A stretch of DNA of 64,000 nucleotides. Origin: Rosa chinensis (lineage: Eukaryota; Streptophyta; Magnoliopsida; Rosales; Rosaceae). Shown in pieces: positions 36,411 to 47,570 of the stretch (positions are counted from its first letter, which is position 1; each line of letters starts with the position of its first letter). The stretch lies in contig NC_037089.1 in assembly GCF_002994745.2 (NCBI RefSeq), positions 84,530,347-84,594,346 of the forward strand, given 5' to 3'. The position numbers were made by a program, and so were the translations under genes. The notes beneath the pieces are model-generated. The model was not told the DNA's origin. It saw only the letters and a list, made by a program, of their open reading frames with translations, and did no database searches.

Positions 36411-36886
36411 TATTATTAGGGAGAAATAAATTCAGACGTCGGAATTTGGTCACCAGTCTGGTAGTCGGATTCAAGTCACCGGTCACCGGTCGCCGGAAAC
36501 GGGTCACCAGTTGCCGGAGTCCACCAGCTTTACTCCGGTCTCTAATGACTTCTTTCTCTAGGTGACAAAGAAGGAGAGGGCAAAATTGTCCCAAAAATAA
36601 ATAAAAATGAATTAAAAAAAACTTAATTGGGTATTAGAGAAATAATCTCTTAGAGTGTTTGAGTAAGTGGGCAATTTTTAAGCTAAAAATGAGTAAATGA
36701 TCATTTCACCTACTTTCTATTGTTGTAATAGGAGAAGATTGTTCTAGATTCTTAGTTCTAATTAGAATAGGATTCCTTGTACTCAAACATTATGTACTTG
36801 TACTCCCTATAAATAGAGGCTCCTATTATCAATAAAAGATACAACTATTCTCCCAATTCTCTCTACAATTCTCTTTTCCTTAAACA

Positions 36887-37008
36887 ATTTTCACCTCTGA
36901 AAGATTTTGGGCTTGTTTATGCTTTAGATGTAATTTGTTCTTGAACACAAACTACACCTTGCTGCTGAAACAATTCTAATAAACTAATATCCATGGATAC
37001 ACTTAATG
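36887..37008. other. 3' flank of WAT1-D
   Basis: From about 36898 the sequence matches the 3' flank of WAT1-C (near 26435-26550), so host DNA resumes here after the copia LTR. Confidence 0.6.
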
Positions 37009-40000
37009 TTATACACTTTCAACTTTGTAGGTTTCCAATAATGGTGCCTTACCGTTATGTAGCCCTTTCAAGCTATCAAACTCATAGTCTTGATCTCTCA
37101 TTTCTTCTTCCTTTGCCTGTCCCCATATTACACCATAAAACCCTATGGATATCATTACAGCTCCAAAAACACTGCAAATTTTGGTATCAACATTAGTTCC
37201 AGCTTCTTTTTTGTTTTTTTTTTTTTTTGAAAGGTTAGTTGCAGCTTTTTTCCTGTCATAAAGTTGATTAACTCTTGAAGAAAGAAGTAATAACACCAAG
37301 GAGAGAGTGAGCAAGACCTGCCGAGAAAGAGATCATCGCCGAGGAATATGACACTGGATGCGGCAGCAATGCCAATCGACAATGGCTTGAAGATTGACAC
37401 ATACACAGGACCCTTCAAGTTTAGGCTCCATGTCGAAACAATGGTGCTGAACGCTGAAATAATGAGCCCCTAAACTTATGGAAACACAAAAATATTCCAG
37501 TTAATTCCACATTACCATTGTGTTGGCTGGTAGCACCTTATTATGTATGATAGTTCTCGATCTAATTAGTTTCTTACCGAGTATATAATGGCAATCAATG
37601 CTACGCCAGGCCGTAGTCTCCAGGCACTTAAGTTTGTTTCGGCTATGAATAAACAGACTGGTGCTGATATAATGGTTCCAAACAAGTTGTATAACAATGC
37701 CCAAACTAGCTCAACCGGGTATGTCTTCATGAAATGAGTCTGTGACAACATGCTACAAAATTCATAACTAGTAGGCCAGGAACCAGGTTGATTTTTTTTT
37801 TTAGGACAATAAGATTGTTATCTGGTTTTCTGCTTTGGTTAATGTACTTTTGATTTCAACCATTAATAAGGTCCCGTAGTTTAGTTACACTTACTATCAA
37901 CTTCAATGGATTGCTAGTGTAGGATGAGATTTTAGCCAACTTTAATAAAGAATCTCGAAAAGAAAGAAGCGTCTGCACATTAAGAAGAATGATTTGAATA
38001 TTAAAAATTGGTATTCAAATAGGCTTCTTAATGATGGAATTAATCATAATTACTCTTTTCGATATATCGGGATTCTCGAGCGAAATCTTGGTTGAGATTT
38101 CAAATATATGTTTGCGTAATATTTTTTAATATCCAGGATTTTATTTCCGATTTTTATTTAATTAGGTTTCCTAGTTTTAGTCTATAATAAATTGTTCTTT
38201 TTGTTTTCTAGTTGTATTAGGTTTATTCTATGTGCCCTATATAAGGCATCTCTTCGATTGTAATTTTCATTCAAGTTATCAATAAACAAACCAAATATTA
38301 GAGAAGTTTCACTATGTTTCTTACTGCTGTACCCGTAATTGCTAGTGGATTCAAGCTCATCTCATATGGCTTTCGATGCTTGACGAAACCTCTTACTATC
38401 GTGTTCACGCTTCCCGCATAAATTGCAATGATAGACATTACCTTTGATCACCTTAGGTTCTGATCTTACATTCTTACCTCAAAATCACCAAGTTGGACTC
38501 TTTTTACATTTTTCCGTCTCCTTATGTGGTGGATATAACAAACTGAAGTTGGTTGCGAGCTTAACTAAACTACGAGACCTTGATTGCCATAATTACATGG
38601 ACTAAAAATGTCATTAGTCCAAAACAGTGTATTTTGTTGAAGGATGTCGACATAATGTGTGCCTCTACAAACTAGGGTTTAGAATTGTAATAGGAATGTG
38701 TTCTAGGTATTCAATTGTAATCGGATTCTATTACCTTTTTGGTACCTTATAACTCCCTATTTAAAGGGCTCCTATTATCAATAATATACACACAATTCCA
38801 TTCTTTTACAATACGTTATCAGCACGAGCCCTAACCCTAGCCTAAAAGAAAAGAAAAACCAAAAACCCTAACTTTGAAAAAAAAAACTTTTCTCTCTGCT
38901 GTCAACCCCACCGGCCTCCAGTCTAGCCCACGCCACCACCCGCTTGCGCGTACAACATCGGCCTCCCTTGCTAGCATAGCAGCACACCTACGCAGTCTCT
39001 CTCAGGCCCAGCCTGTGCCCACATCACCAGCCTCCATCTCGATCTGTATCCCAGCACACCTGCGCGGTCCCTCTCACTGCCCCCGCGCAACTCCTCGCCT
39101 GCCTAAACCATCCCTGCGCAGCCTTAGTCCAACACGCCTCTGCCCCACCCAGCAGTCCCACGCCTTGCAGATCCCAGCAACCAGCGGCCTGCCTGCGTCC
39201 CTGCCAGCCAGCCTGCATCCTTACAAGCCCGCGCCCTGCCTGCTTCCCTGCCCACCTGCTGCCTCGCCCTGCCGAAGCTGCACACCTTCTGCCAGCGAGA
39301 AAAAAAAAAAACAGAAAACAAAAGAAAGCAGAAGAAGACGCACAGAAGAAGAAGGGGAAGGAGTGGGCCCGGAAAGAAAAAAAGGAAAAGAAAAAAAAAG
39401 GAAGAAAAAAAGAAAAGGGGAAGGAGCAGGCTTGGGCCCGAAAAAAAGAAAAAAAAAAGGGAGAAGGGCAGCCCACCAACTGCCAATTTCCGACCAGATT
39501 CCGGCAAATTTAACTACACGCCTGCATCAACAAGCACGTGTTCTCAAGCCCAAAATCATCACGTAAGTTTTTGTAATTAAAGTTGCTGCTTTCTTGTATT
39601 TTAAATTCTTTTATTTTATGCAGAATATCGGAATATATGTTGCCAAATGATGTTGAGTATTTAACAAAGCGGAATTGTGGGGATTCACGCTTAACGAACT
39701 AAGAGTGTTCAAAATTAAACGAACTAAGAGCGTTCGTATGAACTAACAGTGTTCATAATGCTTGGACTAAGAGCGTCCACAAGCATCAAATTGTGACCAT
39801 ATTAAAACATCATTGTTTGGTCTAATCCAAAAGAGATTCTTGGAAATTGATTTCTTGGTAGCATAGCTCGGAAATCTTATTGTTTTAGTTTTCGTGGAAG
39901 TTTAACTCCGAAACTAATGTATCTTCTCTTCTTATTTTCAGGATGTCAAATGAACCTAGACTTGACTTTCCCACGCTTGACTCAACAGGCTCGGATTACC

Positions 40001-42515
40001 ACAGTTGGGTAACCGATGTTGAGAACCATCTCACTTTAAAGGGAATATTACCCATAATCCAGGCACCTAACCCGGATCTTGTGTTCGTTCGAACACCTAC
40101 AAAGCAAGCTCAAGCGGTTATCTTGATGCGACGACATATGGACAAGGCACTCAGATTGTAGTATATGTCGATCAAGAATGCAAGAGAGCTATGGGTAACG
40201 CTAGAAGAGCGTTTTGGCAATGTCCAAGATTCCCTCCTCCCTGACTTGAAGGTTCAATGGAACAATCTGCGCTTTGCTGATTTCAAGTCTGTTGCTGAAT
40301 ATAATTCAGAGGCTCTTCGCTTACAATCCATGTTGAGATTTTGTGGACAACCTGTCACAGAGCAAGAGCTAATTGAGAAACTATCTCCACCTTCCCCGTT
40401 TCAGCCATTGTGGTCTCAAAGCAATACCGTACTGAAGTCAATGCTGGACGGATCACGAGGTTTCATCACCTTATTCATGTTATATCTGTAGCTGAGAAAC
40501 ATGATAACATAGTCGTGAGGAATTATAATTCAAGGTCCATTGGAACTAAAAGGGTTCATCAGGCGAATTATAATGCACCCAAAGGAGGGCGCAAGGAGCG
40601 GTACCCTAAGAATGGGGGACATGAGGGACGTACGGGCCCATATAACCGCCCTAACCAGGAAGGAAACTGCAAGTTTGGTGTGGATACACGTGGTGGTAAT
40701 GCCACACGTGGGAGAGGGGGTCGTGGTATCCCTAGCCGTAATGGTGGCGCCATGGGTCGTGGTGGTGGCACCAACCCTCTTAGGGAATGCCCACAACGTG
40801 CACCTCAATTAAAGGGAGGCAACCACAATGATGAGTGTCATCGATGTGGATCAATTGAGCATTGGTTCAAGCAATGTAAGACAAGCGAGCAACTAGCTGC
40901 AAGATACAGGACATACAGGGACCTGAGAGAGCAAGAAATGTACCTTGCAGAAGAAGAAGAAGAAGATGGTGGAGATGTCAATCTCACTATAGAGGACTTC
41001 AAAGCTGAAGATGAAGTGCACAAGGATGCAACAGACTTTGATTAGATTAGTTCTTTTATTTTTCCAAGAACTTTTGTAATGGCAATATGCCTTAGTCAAT
41101 AAATGACAATTGTATTAACTCTTTCTTATGTATTAACTCAATAAATGACCCAATAAATGTGATGTCTAGAAAAGTCATTGAGATTATTGGTACTTAAGAG
41201 AGCCTCGCTCCACCAACATCTCTCTCTACTTTCCTGGTCATATTTGATTGGAGTTACCAAACGGACAAAGTGACTACAATGTGTCTTAGTTTGATTTTAT
41301 TTTGGATTAGATTTTGGAAACTTTGATGTAATCGTTGGCTATTAATAAAGTGTCAATTCTTTTATTTAATGTCTTGGACATACCTTAATTCGAACTTTAT
41401 TATATAAGAGCCAATGGTTTTCATGCGGAAACACATTATGAGAATGGACAGAGTTCCTTTGCATCACCTCTAATGACTACGGACATAAACAAGTATTAGA
41501 GAAACTTATGTGTCGCTCTAGTGGGTTGTATGCAACCACTATTCGAGTTATTGATCCAACCATGTCATGAGAGACGACTTATGAGATTCTGACACATATA
41601 GGCTTTGACATGATGATCCGTGTATTAAAAACTTTACACGGACATCCATTTTCAGAATGAAGAAAAGTAAGAACCAAGAATTGGTTCGAGGAGCTGCACA
41701 TGCGCCTCATGGCGCCATGATTGTGCAAAGACCGGCCATACATGGCCAGCGCCGCCTACCCCCTGCGGCAAATACATGGCATTGACGCCATAAACTCCTC
41801 TCTCTACTTCTCAAGTCTATTGTGATATTGTGGCTTAACCAAAACCTTCATTGGTTGATTATAAGGCCCATGTTTCGTTCTGTAAAGTTTGTTATTTAGA
41901 ATTGAGACCATCCTATGCAAAGGAGATTGAGGAAATAATTCCATTCTCACAAAGAATCAAAGGGAATTCTGTGGATTTGATCAACCAACTTGCGGACCGT
42001 ATAGATGTTTTATGGTGTTGGTTGATATGCAAACACGCTGGTTCCGTGTTGTGCCATTATCCACTCATAATGCTGCTTATACTACACTCATAGCACATAA
42101 CATATGGCTACGGGCTCACTACCCAGATCATCCCATTCAGTCAATTTGACTTGATAATGCTAGAGAGTTTACATCTAAATTTTTTGATGACTATTGCATA
42201 TCATTGGGTATTGATATCAAGTATCATATTCTCATGTACACACCCAATTGGTCTGGCGGAAAAGACACCAGTAAAAGACTACGATGGTAGCCCGGACTTT
42301 GGTAATGCGCACCAATATTTTCCGCTTGTGTTATGCAATATCGCATGCAGCTATGCTCATTCGTCTACGACTCATAGCATCCACTCAACTTTTATTAGCG
42401 TTACAGCTAGTGATTGGGTTCGAGTATAAATATCTCGTATTTATGCATATTTGAGTTTGCGGTTCATGTGCCAATTGCGCCGCCACAGCGCATCAACATG
42501 AGTCATTGCAACGAA

Positions 42516-42556
<41 letters not shown>

Positions 42557-45500
42557 TGGACATGAGTCTCCAATTGTAAGTCCGCTATGTAGAACTTTTG
42601 ACAGGCGATCTCTATTTCGCTGGATTTGCGAATTGTCATTTTGATGAGACAGTTTTCCCGTCGTTAGGGGGAGATTAGAAAGTCAATGTTCAACAGGAAC
42701 GACATGAATTGTCGTGGTCTGTCTCCACTGTGTCACATCTTGATCCCCTAAAAGTGACGAGATCACATATACCTGCTGCAAACATGCCTGTAAGGATTGA
42801 TGTTTCCACAAGAGGACATGGTGCCACCCAGAGAAGATGGGTACTGCACCACAATCATGGATGGTGGTATGGTGACGCCACAAAAGTGGCATAATGGCGT
42901 CATAGGCCATGGGTTCCGCTAGAGAGAGTAGGAGACTCATAGATTCGATGGATTCTCGCCCTAAGAAGAGAGCGAGTTTGGCACAACTTGATCTATTGAT
43001 CATTGATACTCAAAATCCGTCTCATGAGAATATTTTGGATTGTGGTTATGTCCAAGAGACATCGTTGGGGTACGCCTCAATGTTAGAACCAATTCCTGAG
43101 AATATAGAGATCTCTACAAACTACACTAGTGTACATGAGGACGTGGAATTGTTGAGACCAATGACATCAAACCTTACTCCGTTAAAGAATGCCAACGTAG
43201 AGAAAATTGGCCTAAATGAAAAGATGAGATTCAGGTTGAATATTTGGGTTCACTAACGAAGAGGAAGGATTTCGAGCCTGAGATGCCAACACCTCCTAAC
43301 ATAAAACCTATTGATATTAATAGGTCTTCGTTAGATAGCGTGCTGAGAAAAAGAGATGGTAATCTCGCCTTATGGCGCAAGGTTTCTCACAACGCCCTGA
43401 AATCGACTACGAGAAAACATATTCTCTCGTAATGGATGTCATTACACTCCACTACCTTGTCAGTTTGGTAGTTTCCAAATAACTGAAGATGCAGCTTACA
43501 AATGTGGTCACTACGTATCTCTATAGGGATGTAGATACAGAATATAATGAAGGTTCTTGTGGACTTCATTTACCCAAGTCAAGTGGCTCTAGACCACGGA
43601 GCGTATTTGCAACGAGGTTGAAATGCTCACTAAAATGACTACTTGATTGGGAAGGGATATGATGAATTATGCCCACGCGTTTCCATGACAAGTTCCGGAT
43701 TTGCAATCTTCACGGTTTATGTTGATAAACATAATTGGAACCCTTGAGAGTTAAGGGAAACCGCTGAACACCTGAAATCCGAGTTTGAGAGGAAGGACCT
43801 TGGGAGAACACGGTTTTGTCTAGATTCAGAACTTGTATACCGTGTCAATAGATGCTTAGGCATTTTTTTGATAAAGTTAAAGATGCACCATGGTCGTCCG
43901 TAGTCTTGACCCTAAAAGGGATCCGTTTCGTCCCAGGGATAATGATGAAAACGTGTTAATAGCAGAAATGCTTACTTATGTACAATAGGCGCATTATTGT
44001 ATTTAATACAATACAAGACCGGACACCTCAATTATTATGAACTTGTTGGCTAGATATAGCCCCGCACCAACGCAACGCCATTAGATTGGTATAAAGATGA
44101 TCTTTCGATATTTGAGAGGTACGATTGATATGGGCTTGTTCTATCCTTACAGAGAGAGAAAAGAAATGACGGAAGTGTGATATCATACCACACAAGGCAA
44201 AATGCCACCTTCCATGCTCCTCTTACCCTCCATCAAAATGACAACAAGCACTTCTAAATATTGAAGTGAAACAAATCCGATCAGAGGATAATGTAGCGGA
44301 CTTATTTACTAAGTCGTTACCAAAATCCACCTTCGAGAAACATGTGAAGAGCATCAGATTGAGAAAGTTATCCGAACTCCCATGATTGTAGCAATCAGGG
44401 GGAGATATTGACATCAGGGGGAGACATGATGTCTACATGTTCGATCTCGAAGAGTGAAGGACGTGTTGTGCTCTTTTTGTCCTTCGACCAGGGTTATTTT
44501 TGTCCCACAGAGTTTTTGTTACCTGGCAAGGTTTTTAACGAGGCAACAATCAAAGCGTCATCACCAAGTTTGAGCGGCATAAGGGGGAGTGTTGAAGGAT
44601 GTCGACATAATGTGTGTCTTTACAAACTAGGGTTTAGAATTGTAATAGGAATATGTTCTAGGTATTTAATTGTAATCAGATTCTATTAGCTTTTTGGTAC
44701 CTTGTAACTCCCTATTTAAAGGGCTCCTGTTATCAATAATATACACACAATTCCATTCTCCTACAACATATTTTAGTAACTTTTTGAAATTACCTGAAGT
44801 ATAGACCAGGCAGAGAACAGAAGGTACCCGACAGTGAGCAATAGGCCACCTTTTACCCAATTTCTCTCTGACGTATTGGATAGAATTGTTGGGCCCTTAC
44901 AGAGAACCACTACAAGAGCACCTGATACTGACACTATAGTACCCATGACTTTGGCTCGAGTGTTGGTGCTTCTCAAACTCAGCCTTTCCATCCTATTATT
45001 TGAGGCATCCACAAATGCACACCCAATTACATTAAAGCTGCTTACAATAAGAGAAACAAGAACTAATGCATAAAAAAAAAAAAAAAAATTCTGTTTTAAT
45101 CAATCGAAGAATAAAAAAGTAAGCTAAATTAGAAGCTCTGGTCTTTTAGTTGGCGGCTTTCACTAAACCAGGTAGAAGATATTTAAAGGCCGCGTTTGGC
45201 AGAGTTGACTAGATTGGATCGGTAATTGTTATAAATTGGATTGGTTTGGGATTAGAATTTGCTGTTCTTATCTAGTGTTTGAAACAACAGATAATGGCAT
45301 GACTGGATAGGGAAATTTGAACAAAATCAATGAAATTAAACAACTAAAATAAAATTCTTTTCCTACTCCAAAAAGATTTTCATACCATGAAAATATACAA
45401 TTAAATTTCAAATTATTAATAATGATATAAATTGGAATAAGCTGCAGCTGCAGATGAAGTTCAATCTTCATCGGAAAGGGTATCTCTAGAATAAGCCATT

Positions 45501-46528
45501 CTGTGCTTTCGGACAGAATCCATGTCTACCGGCGGCACAATTCTACCATTCCACTGATCTCGATGTGTTGCAGAGCACCGAAGATCAGATACATCGGCGA
45601 AATTGAAAAGCCGGCAGGAAGTACAATGGAGGAAGATGATGAGACAGAGGATGGTTATAACTGAATCAGGTTGAAGACGATACGGAAGGCTCACGCGTTC
45701 TATTGTGTTTATCTTTTTTATTTGAATTTTATAGTGGTGGGAGTGCGGGGTTTCAATTGGATAAGTTATATCAGACCTTTTCAACTGGATTTGATATCAA
45801 GGTTTGATCGGGATATAAGTAATCTGCCTGGAAGTTGTCCATACATCCAAACATAAAATTCCTAATCAGATTGGAGATCATTAATCAAATCCACCCTCTA
45901 TATCCAGGTAAACAAACGCAATCATATATGATTCTATGGTCCAGGTTCACAAAAATTAGAAGAAAAGCAAGTGATATTAACCTGAAGATGACGGCAAGTA
46001 TGAATGTAAAAGCCGGAGTGAGGTTGCTCATAGCTGAAGCAAGAGTTGGTGAACTGTAATCTATACCTTTATATGCACAAATGTTTGCCACAAACCTGCT
46101 TGATCAAAAATATGCCATCACTTTTAACTGTAAGAAGAACAGGGCACATAGCTTTGTGTTCAAGTAATAATTTCATACCCGATCAGTCCAAGGAGGAAAG
46201 CTTTAAAGAGAAGAGAGAAGTTCAATGGAGGAAGCCTTGTTCTGCTGCATATGAGATGTGTAAATAAGAATATAGAATGGGGCGAATATGTCAGGCTGCA
46301 GTGTAAAATTAAGACAGTATATTATATGGATTAGTACCTGGGAAAAATGAAAGGAAGAGGGAGGAGAAGAACAGTGGCAAAAGCATAAGAGTAGACAATG
46401 AACACATAGTAACTCAACCCTTTTGTGGTTGCTAACTTGAACAAGATGTTTAAGCCGACGTTGGTGCTCTCCACTGTAACCATGGCTGCAAAGGGCAACA
46501 CATCTCTGTAACAAGACCTCCCTGCCAT
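37009..46528 (-). CDS. WAT1-related transporter D, intron 4 expanded by a copia insertion
   Basis: All seven exons are present: 46528-46338, 46241-46179, 46095-45982, 44992-44794, 37739-37578, 37469-37318 and 37171-37009. Joined they keep one frame of 347 residues, and each boundary is GT-AG. The protein is closest to C: it starts [16 protein letters not shown], has [20 protein letters not shown] and [20 protein letters not shown], and ends KVESV. Intron 4 is 7.05 kb because copia B1 lies in it in the opposite orientation. Intron 3 carries another insertion (45188-45923). Whether the long intron is spliced cannot be told from sequence. Transcription of B1 would be antisense to the gene, and premature polyadenylation in the element is possible. 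Confidence 0.82.
37920..38338. mobile_element. LTR-like insertion in WAT1-D intron 4
   Basis: WAT1-C lacks this segment. It is bracketed by TTGCTAGTG (37911-37919 and 38339-38347) and has a promoter/terminator-like core (CCCTATATAAGGC, then TTATCAATAAAC), as in an LTR. The ends are not a clean TG...CA, so class is uncertain. Confidence 0.4.
38635..38813 (+). repeat. 5' LTR of copia B1
   Basis: 179 bp, with a TATTTAAAG TATA-like box near 38759 and an AATAATATA-type 3' region. Confidence 0.9.
39563..39941 (+). other. Putative leader intron of copia B1
   Basis: A good donor (ATCATCAC/GTAAGT) and a pyrimidine-rich acceptor (CTTATTTTCAG/GATG) flank this segment, and gag begins one base after the acceptor. 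B2 keeps the same acceptor context before its gag ATG. Inference from sites only. Confidence 0.5.
39943..41045 (+). pseudogene. gag: Copia B1 gag, broken
   Basis: Nucleocapsid-type Gag starts [20 protein letters not shown]. It has an internal UBN2-like region ([18 protein letters not shown], then RSMLRFCG-type motifs), a Gly/Arg-rich stretch and a CCHC zinc knuckle ([14 protein letters not shown]). It ends in an acidic tail. TAG at 40159-40161 stands where B2 has a Glu codon, and a 1-base deletion relative to B2 at about 40380 shifts the frame. Gag packages the element's RNA; this copy cannot make it. Confidence 0.88.
41390..44385 (+). pseudogene. pol: Copia B1 pol remnants
   Basis: Protease/GAG-pre-integrase (41390-41600 and 41850-41950, with VSFCKVC), integrase core remnants (about 42000-42420), integrase C-terminal region, RT (about 43240-43900) and RNase H end (about 44230-44385, with QIRSEDN) follow in copia order. 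Stops and frameshifts are frequent. A TA microsatellite has expanded at 42517-42552 inside the integrase region. Confidence 0.78.
44590..44768 (+). repeat. 3' LTR of copia B1
   Basis: 179 bp, starting after AAGGGGGAG and followed directly by TATTT of the target duplication. Confidence 0.92.
45188..45923. mobile_element. Possible non-autonomous DNA element in WAT1-D intron 3
   Basis: WAT1-C has no counterpart for this segment in the same intron. The outer ends resemble each other in inverted orientation (GGCCGCGTTTGG at left; GATTGCGTTTG reading in from right), with GGATTGG-type subterminal motifs, as in PIF/Harbinger- or hAT-type MITEs. The middle (about 45461-45660, minus strand) has an open frame with a hydrophobic stretch followed by [18 protein letters not shown] and an acidic end; it may be a captured gene piece. 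No clear target duplication was found. Confidence 0.4.
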
Positions 46529-47570
46529 CTCTCTCTCTCTCTCTGTCTAAATCATTTCTCAATGAAGTTTTTTTTTTTGGGCGAGGTTTTCAAGGAGCTG
46601 TTCCTTATTTGAAGACCTTTTTCTTAAGGAAGTATTTTAATTCGTGGTTGGTGCACCAATATATCATTGTCACACTCTTGCTTTGCCTATGGCTGCTTTT
46701 AGCCCATTTGTTCTCTTCAACTCTAGCTTTCCTTTCAGGCTTACCTCCATGTGCTTTAGACTTTTGCCAAGGAAAATGTGTAGCTTGTTGAGTCATAATT
46801 GTCTGATATCTTAGCAACATATAGACTAAGAGCAAATGCACCCATGAACCAAGGGCAATTGCTGATTTGCCAACCAAATTGGTACTACAAATCCACTGTT
46901 CATCCCAAATTGGCAATTGCCTCTAGCTTACACAATGCACCAATGAAAGGCAATTTGTCTGCCAATCCACTATTCACACTTCAAATTTAAATAATCCTCT
47001 ATTCAAATTGTTCATGAATTGATGGAGGAAGAAGATGGAGAGGTAAAATTTTTAGAAATTTTGGTGTGAGAAATTAAGGTGGGGGAATTGGTATTTATAG
47101 AATTTTTGAAAATAAATTTAAGATTTTTTTTACCTTCTAGATTAATTTTTAGAGTGAAAAAAAATTACCGTTGTCATTTAATTACAGTCATTGGATCATT
47201 CCATCCAACGGTTAAAATTAAGTTATTGTTATCAAATAAGATTAGTCAAAAAAGAAAAAAGAAAAAAGAAAAAAATGTTGCCAGCAGGCCCATGTGCTAT
47301 GGACCCACCACCAGCGGTCGGGCAAAAGATTTGCTAATTATCGATCATCGAACTGCCTGGCATGTGGGCCCCTCCAATCAGTCGGGCAAGATTTTGCCGC
47401 TGCATTAGCTAGGAAGCCATAATTCTCCAATTGGTCCTCCAATAGGTACTCCGCTGCATCTGCTCGAAGGAAGTTTCAGCTTATTATTACATGACTTTTG
47501 ATGTAAACAATTGACATTTTTGCCCTTCTGAAAAATCTTTAATCAGCTAGTATTAATAAGAAAAATAATG
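46529..47570. other. Spacer between WAT1-D and WAT1-E
   Basis: The first ~250 bp are the WAT1-D promoter, similar to the WAT1-C promoter. About 46829-47461 has weak inverted ends (GAGCAAATGCA at left; GAGCAGATGCA reading in from right) and may be a MITE. No gene was seen. Confidence 0.4.

Larger units (their letters stand above)
35489..36710. mobile_element. Pack-MULE with 9-bp target-site duplication
   Basis: Inserted in the LTR of copia B3 with duplicated TACTTTCTA (35480-35488 and 36711-36719). About 50-bp terminal inverted repeats share an exact core GCTTAAAAATTGCCCACTTA. The interior holds non-transposase DNA, including a phosphoglycerate dehydrogenase fragment, another GC-rich coding-like block (35878-36069) and a minisatellite. 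A 9-bp duplication, long TIRs and captured gene DNA define a Pack-MULE. Confidence 0.85.
32997..36886 (+). mobile_element. Copia fragment B3 (RNase H end, 3' UTR and 3' LTR), with two nested insertions
   Basis: Plus-strand copia pieces lie at 32997-33324, 35219-35488 and 36720-36886. The first encodes RNase H remnants (RHIRGTCGLK, ACIEQMKQGF, TKHISPKFF) with stops. The second carries the 3' UTR and the start of an LTR at 35436 (TGTTGAAGGATATC). The third completes the LTR, which ends about 36886. The LTR start resembles that of B1. The left part is cut off at the hAT-like end. The gaps are exactly filled by the two nested elements listed separately. Confidence 0.78.
38635..44768 (+). mobile_element. 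Copia LTR retrotransposon B1 inserted in WAT1-D
   Basis: 6,134 bp with 179-bp LTRs (TGTTGAAGGATGTC to TACAA-A) and the target duplication TATTT (38630-38634 and 44769-44773). A purine tract AAGGGGGAG precedes the 3' LTR. CGTTATCAGCACGA follows the 5' LTR, as in A1. By eye the LTRs differ at about 11 of 179 sites, mostly transitions, so the insertion is clearly older than A1. Order: LTR, long leader, gag, decayed pol, LTR. Gag and pol are both broken. Confidence 0.93.

Noticed and set aside
38874..39566. Open frame of 230 codons in the copia B1 leader
   Set aside because: No ATG in the frame and very low complexity (Pro-rich, then Lys/Arg/Glu from purine runs); treated as an untranslated leader.
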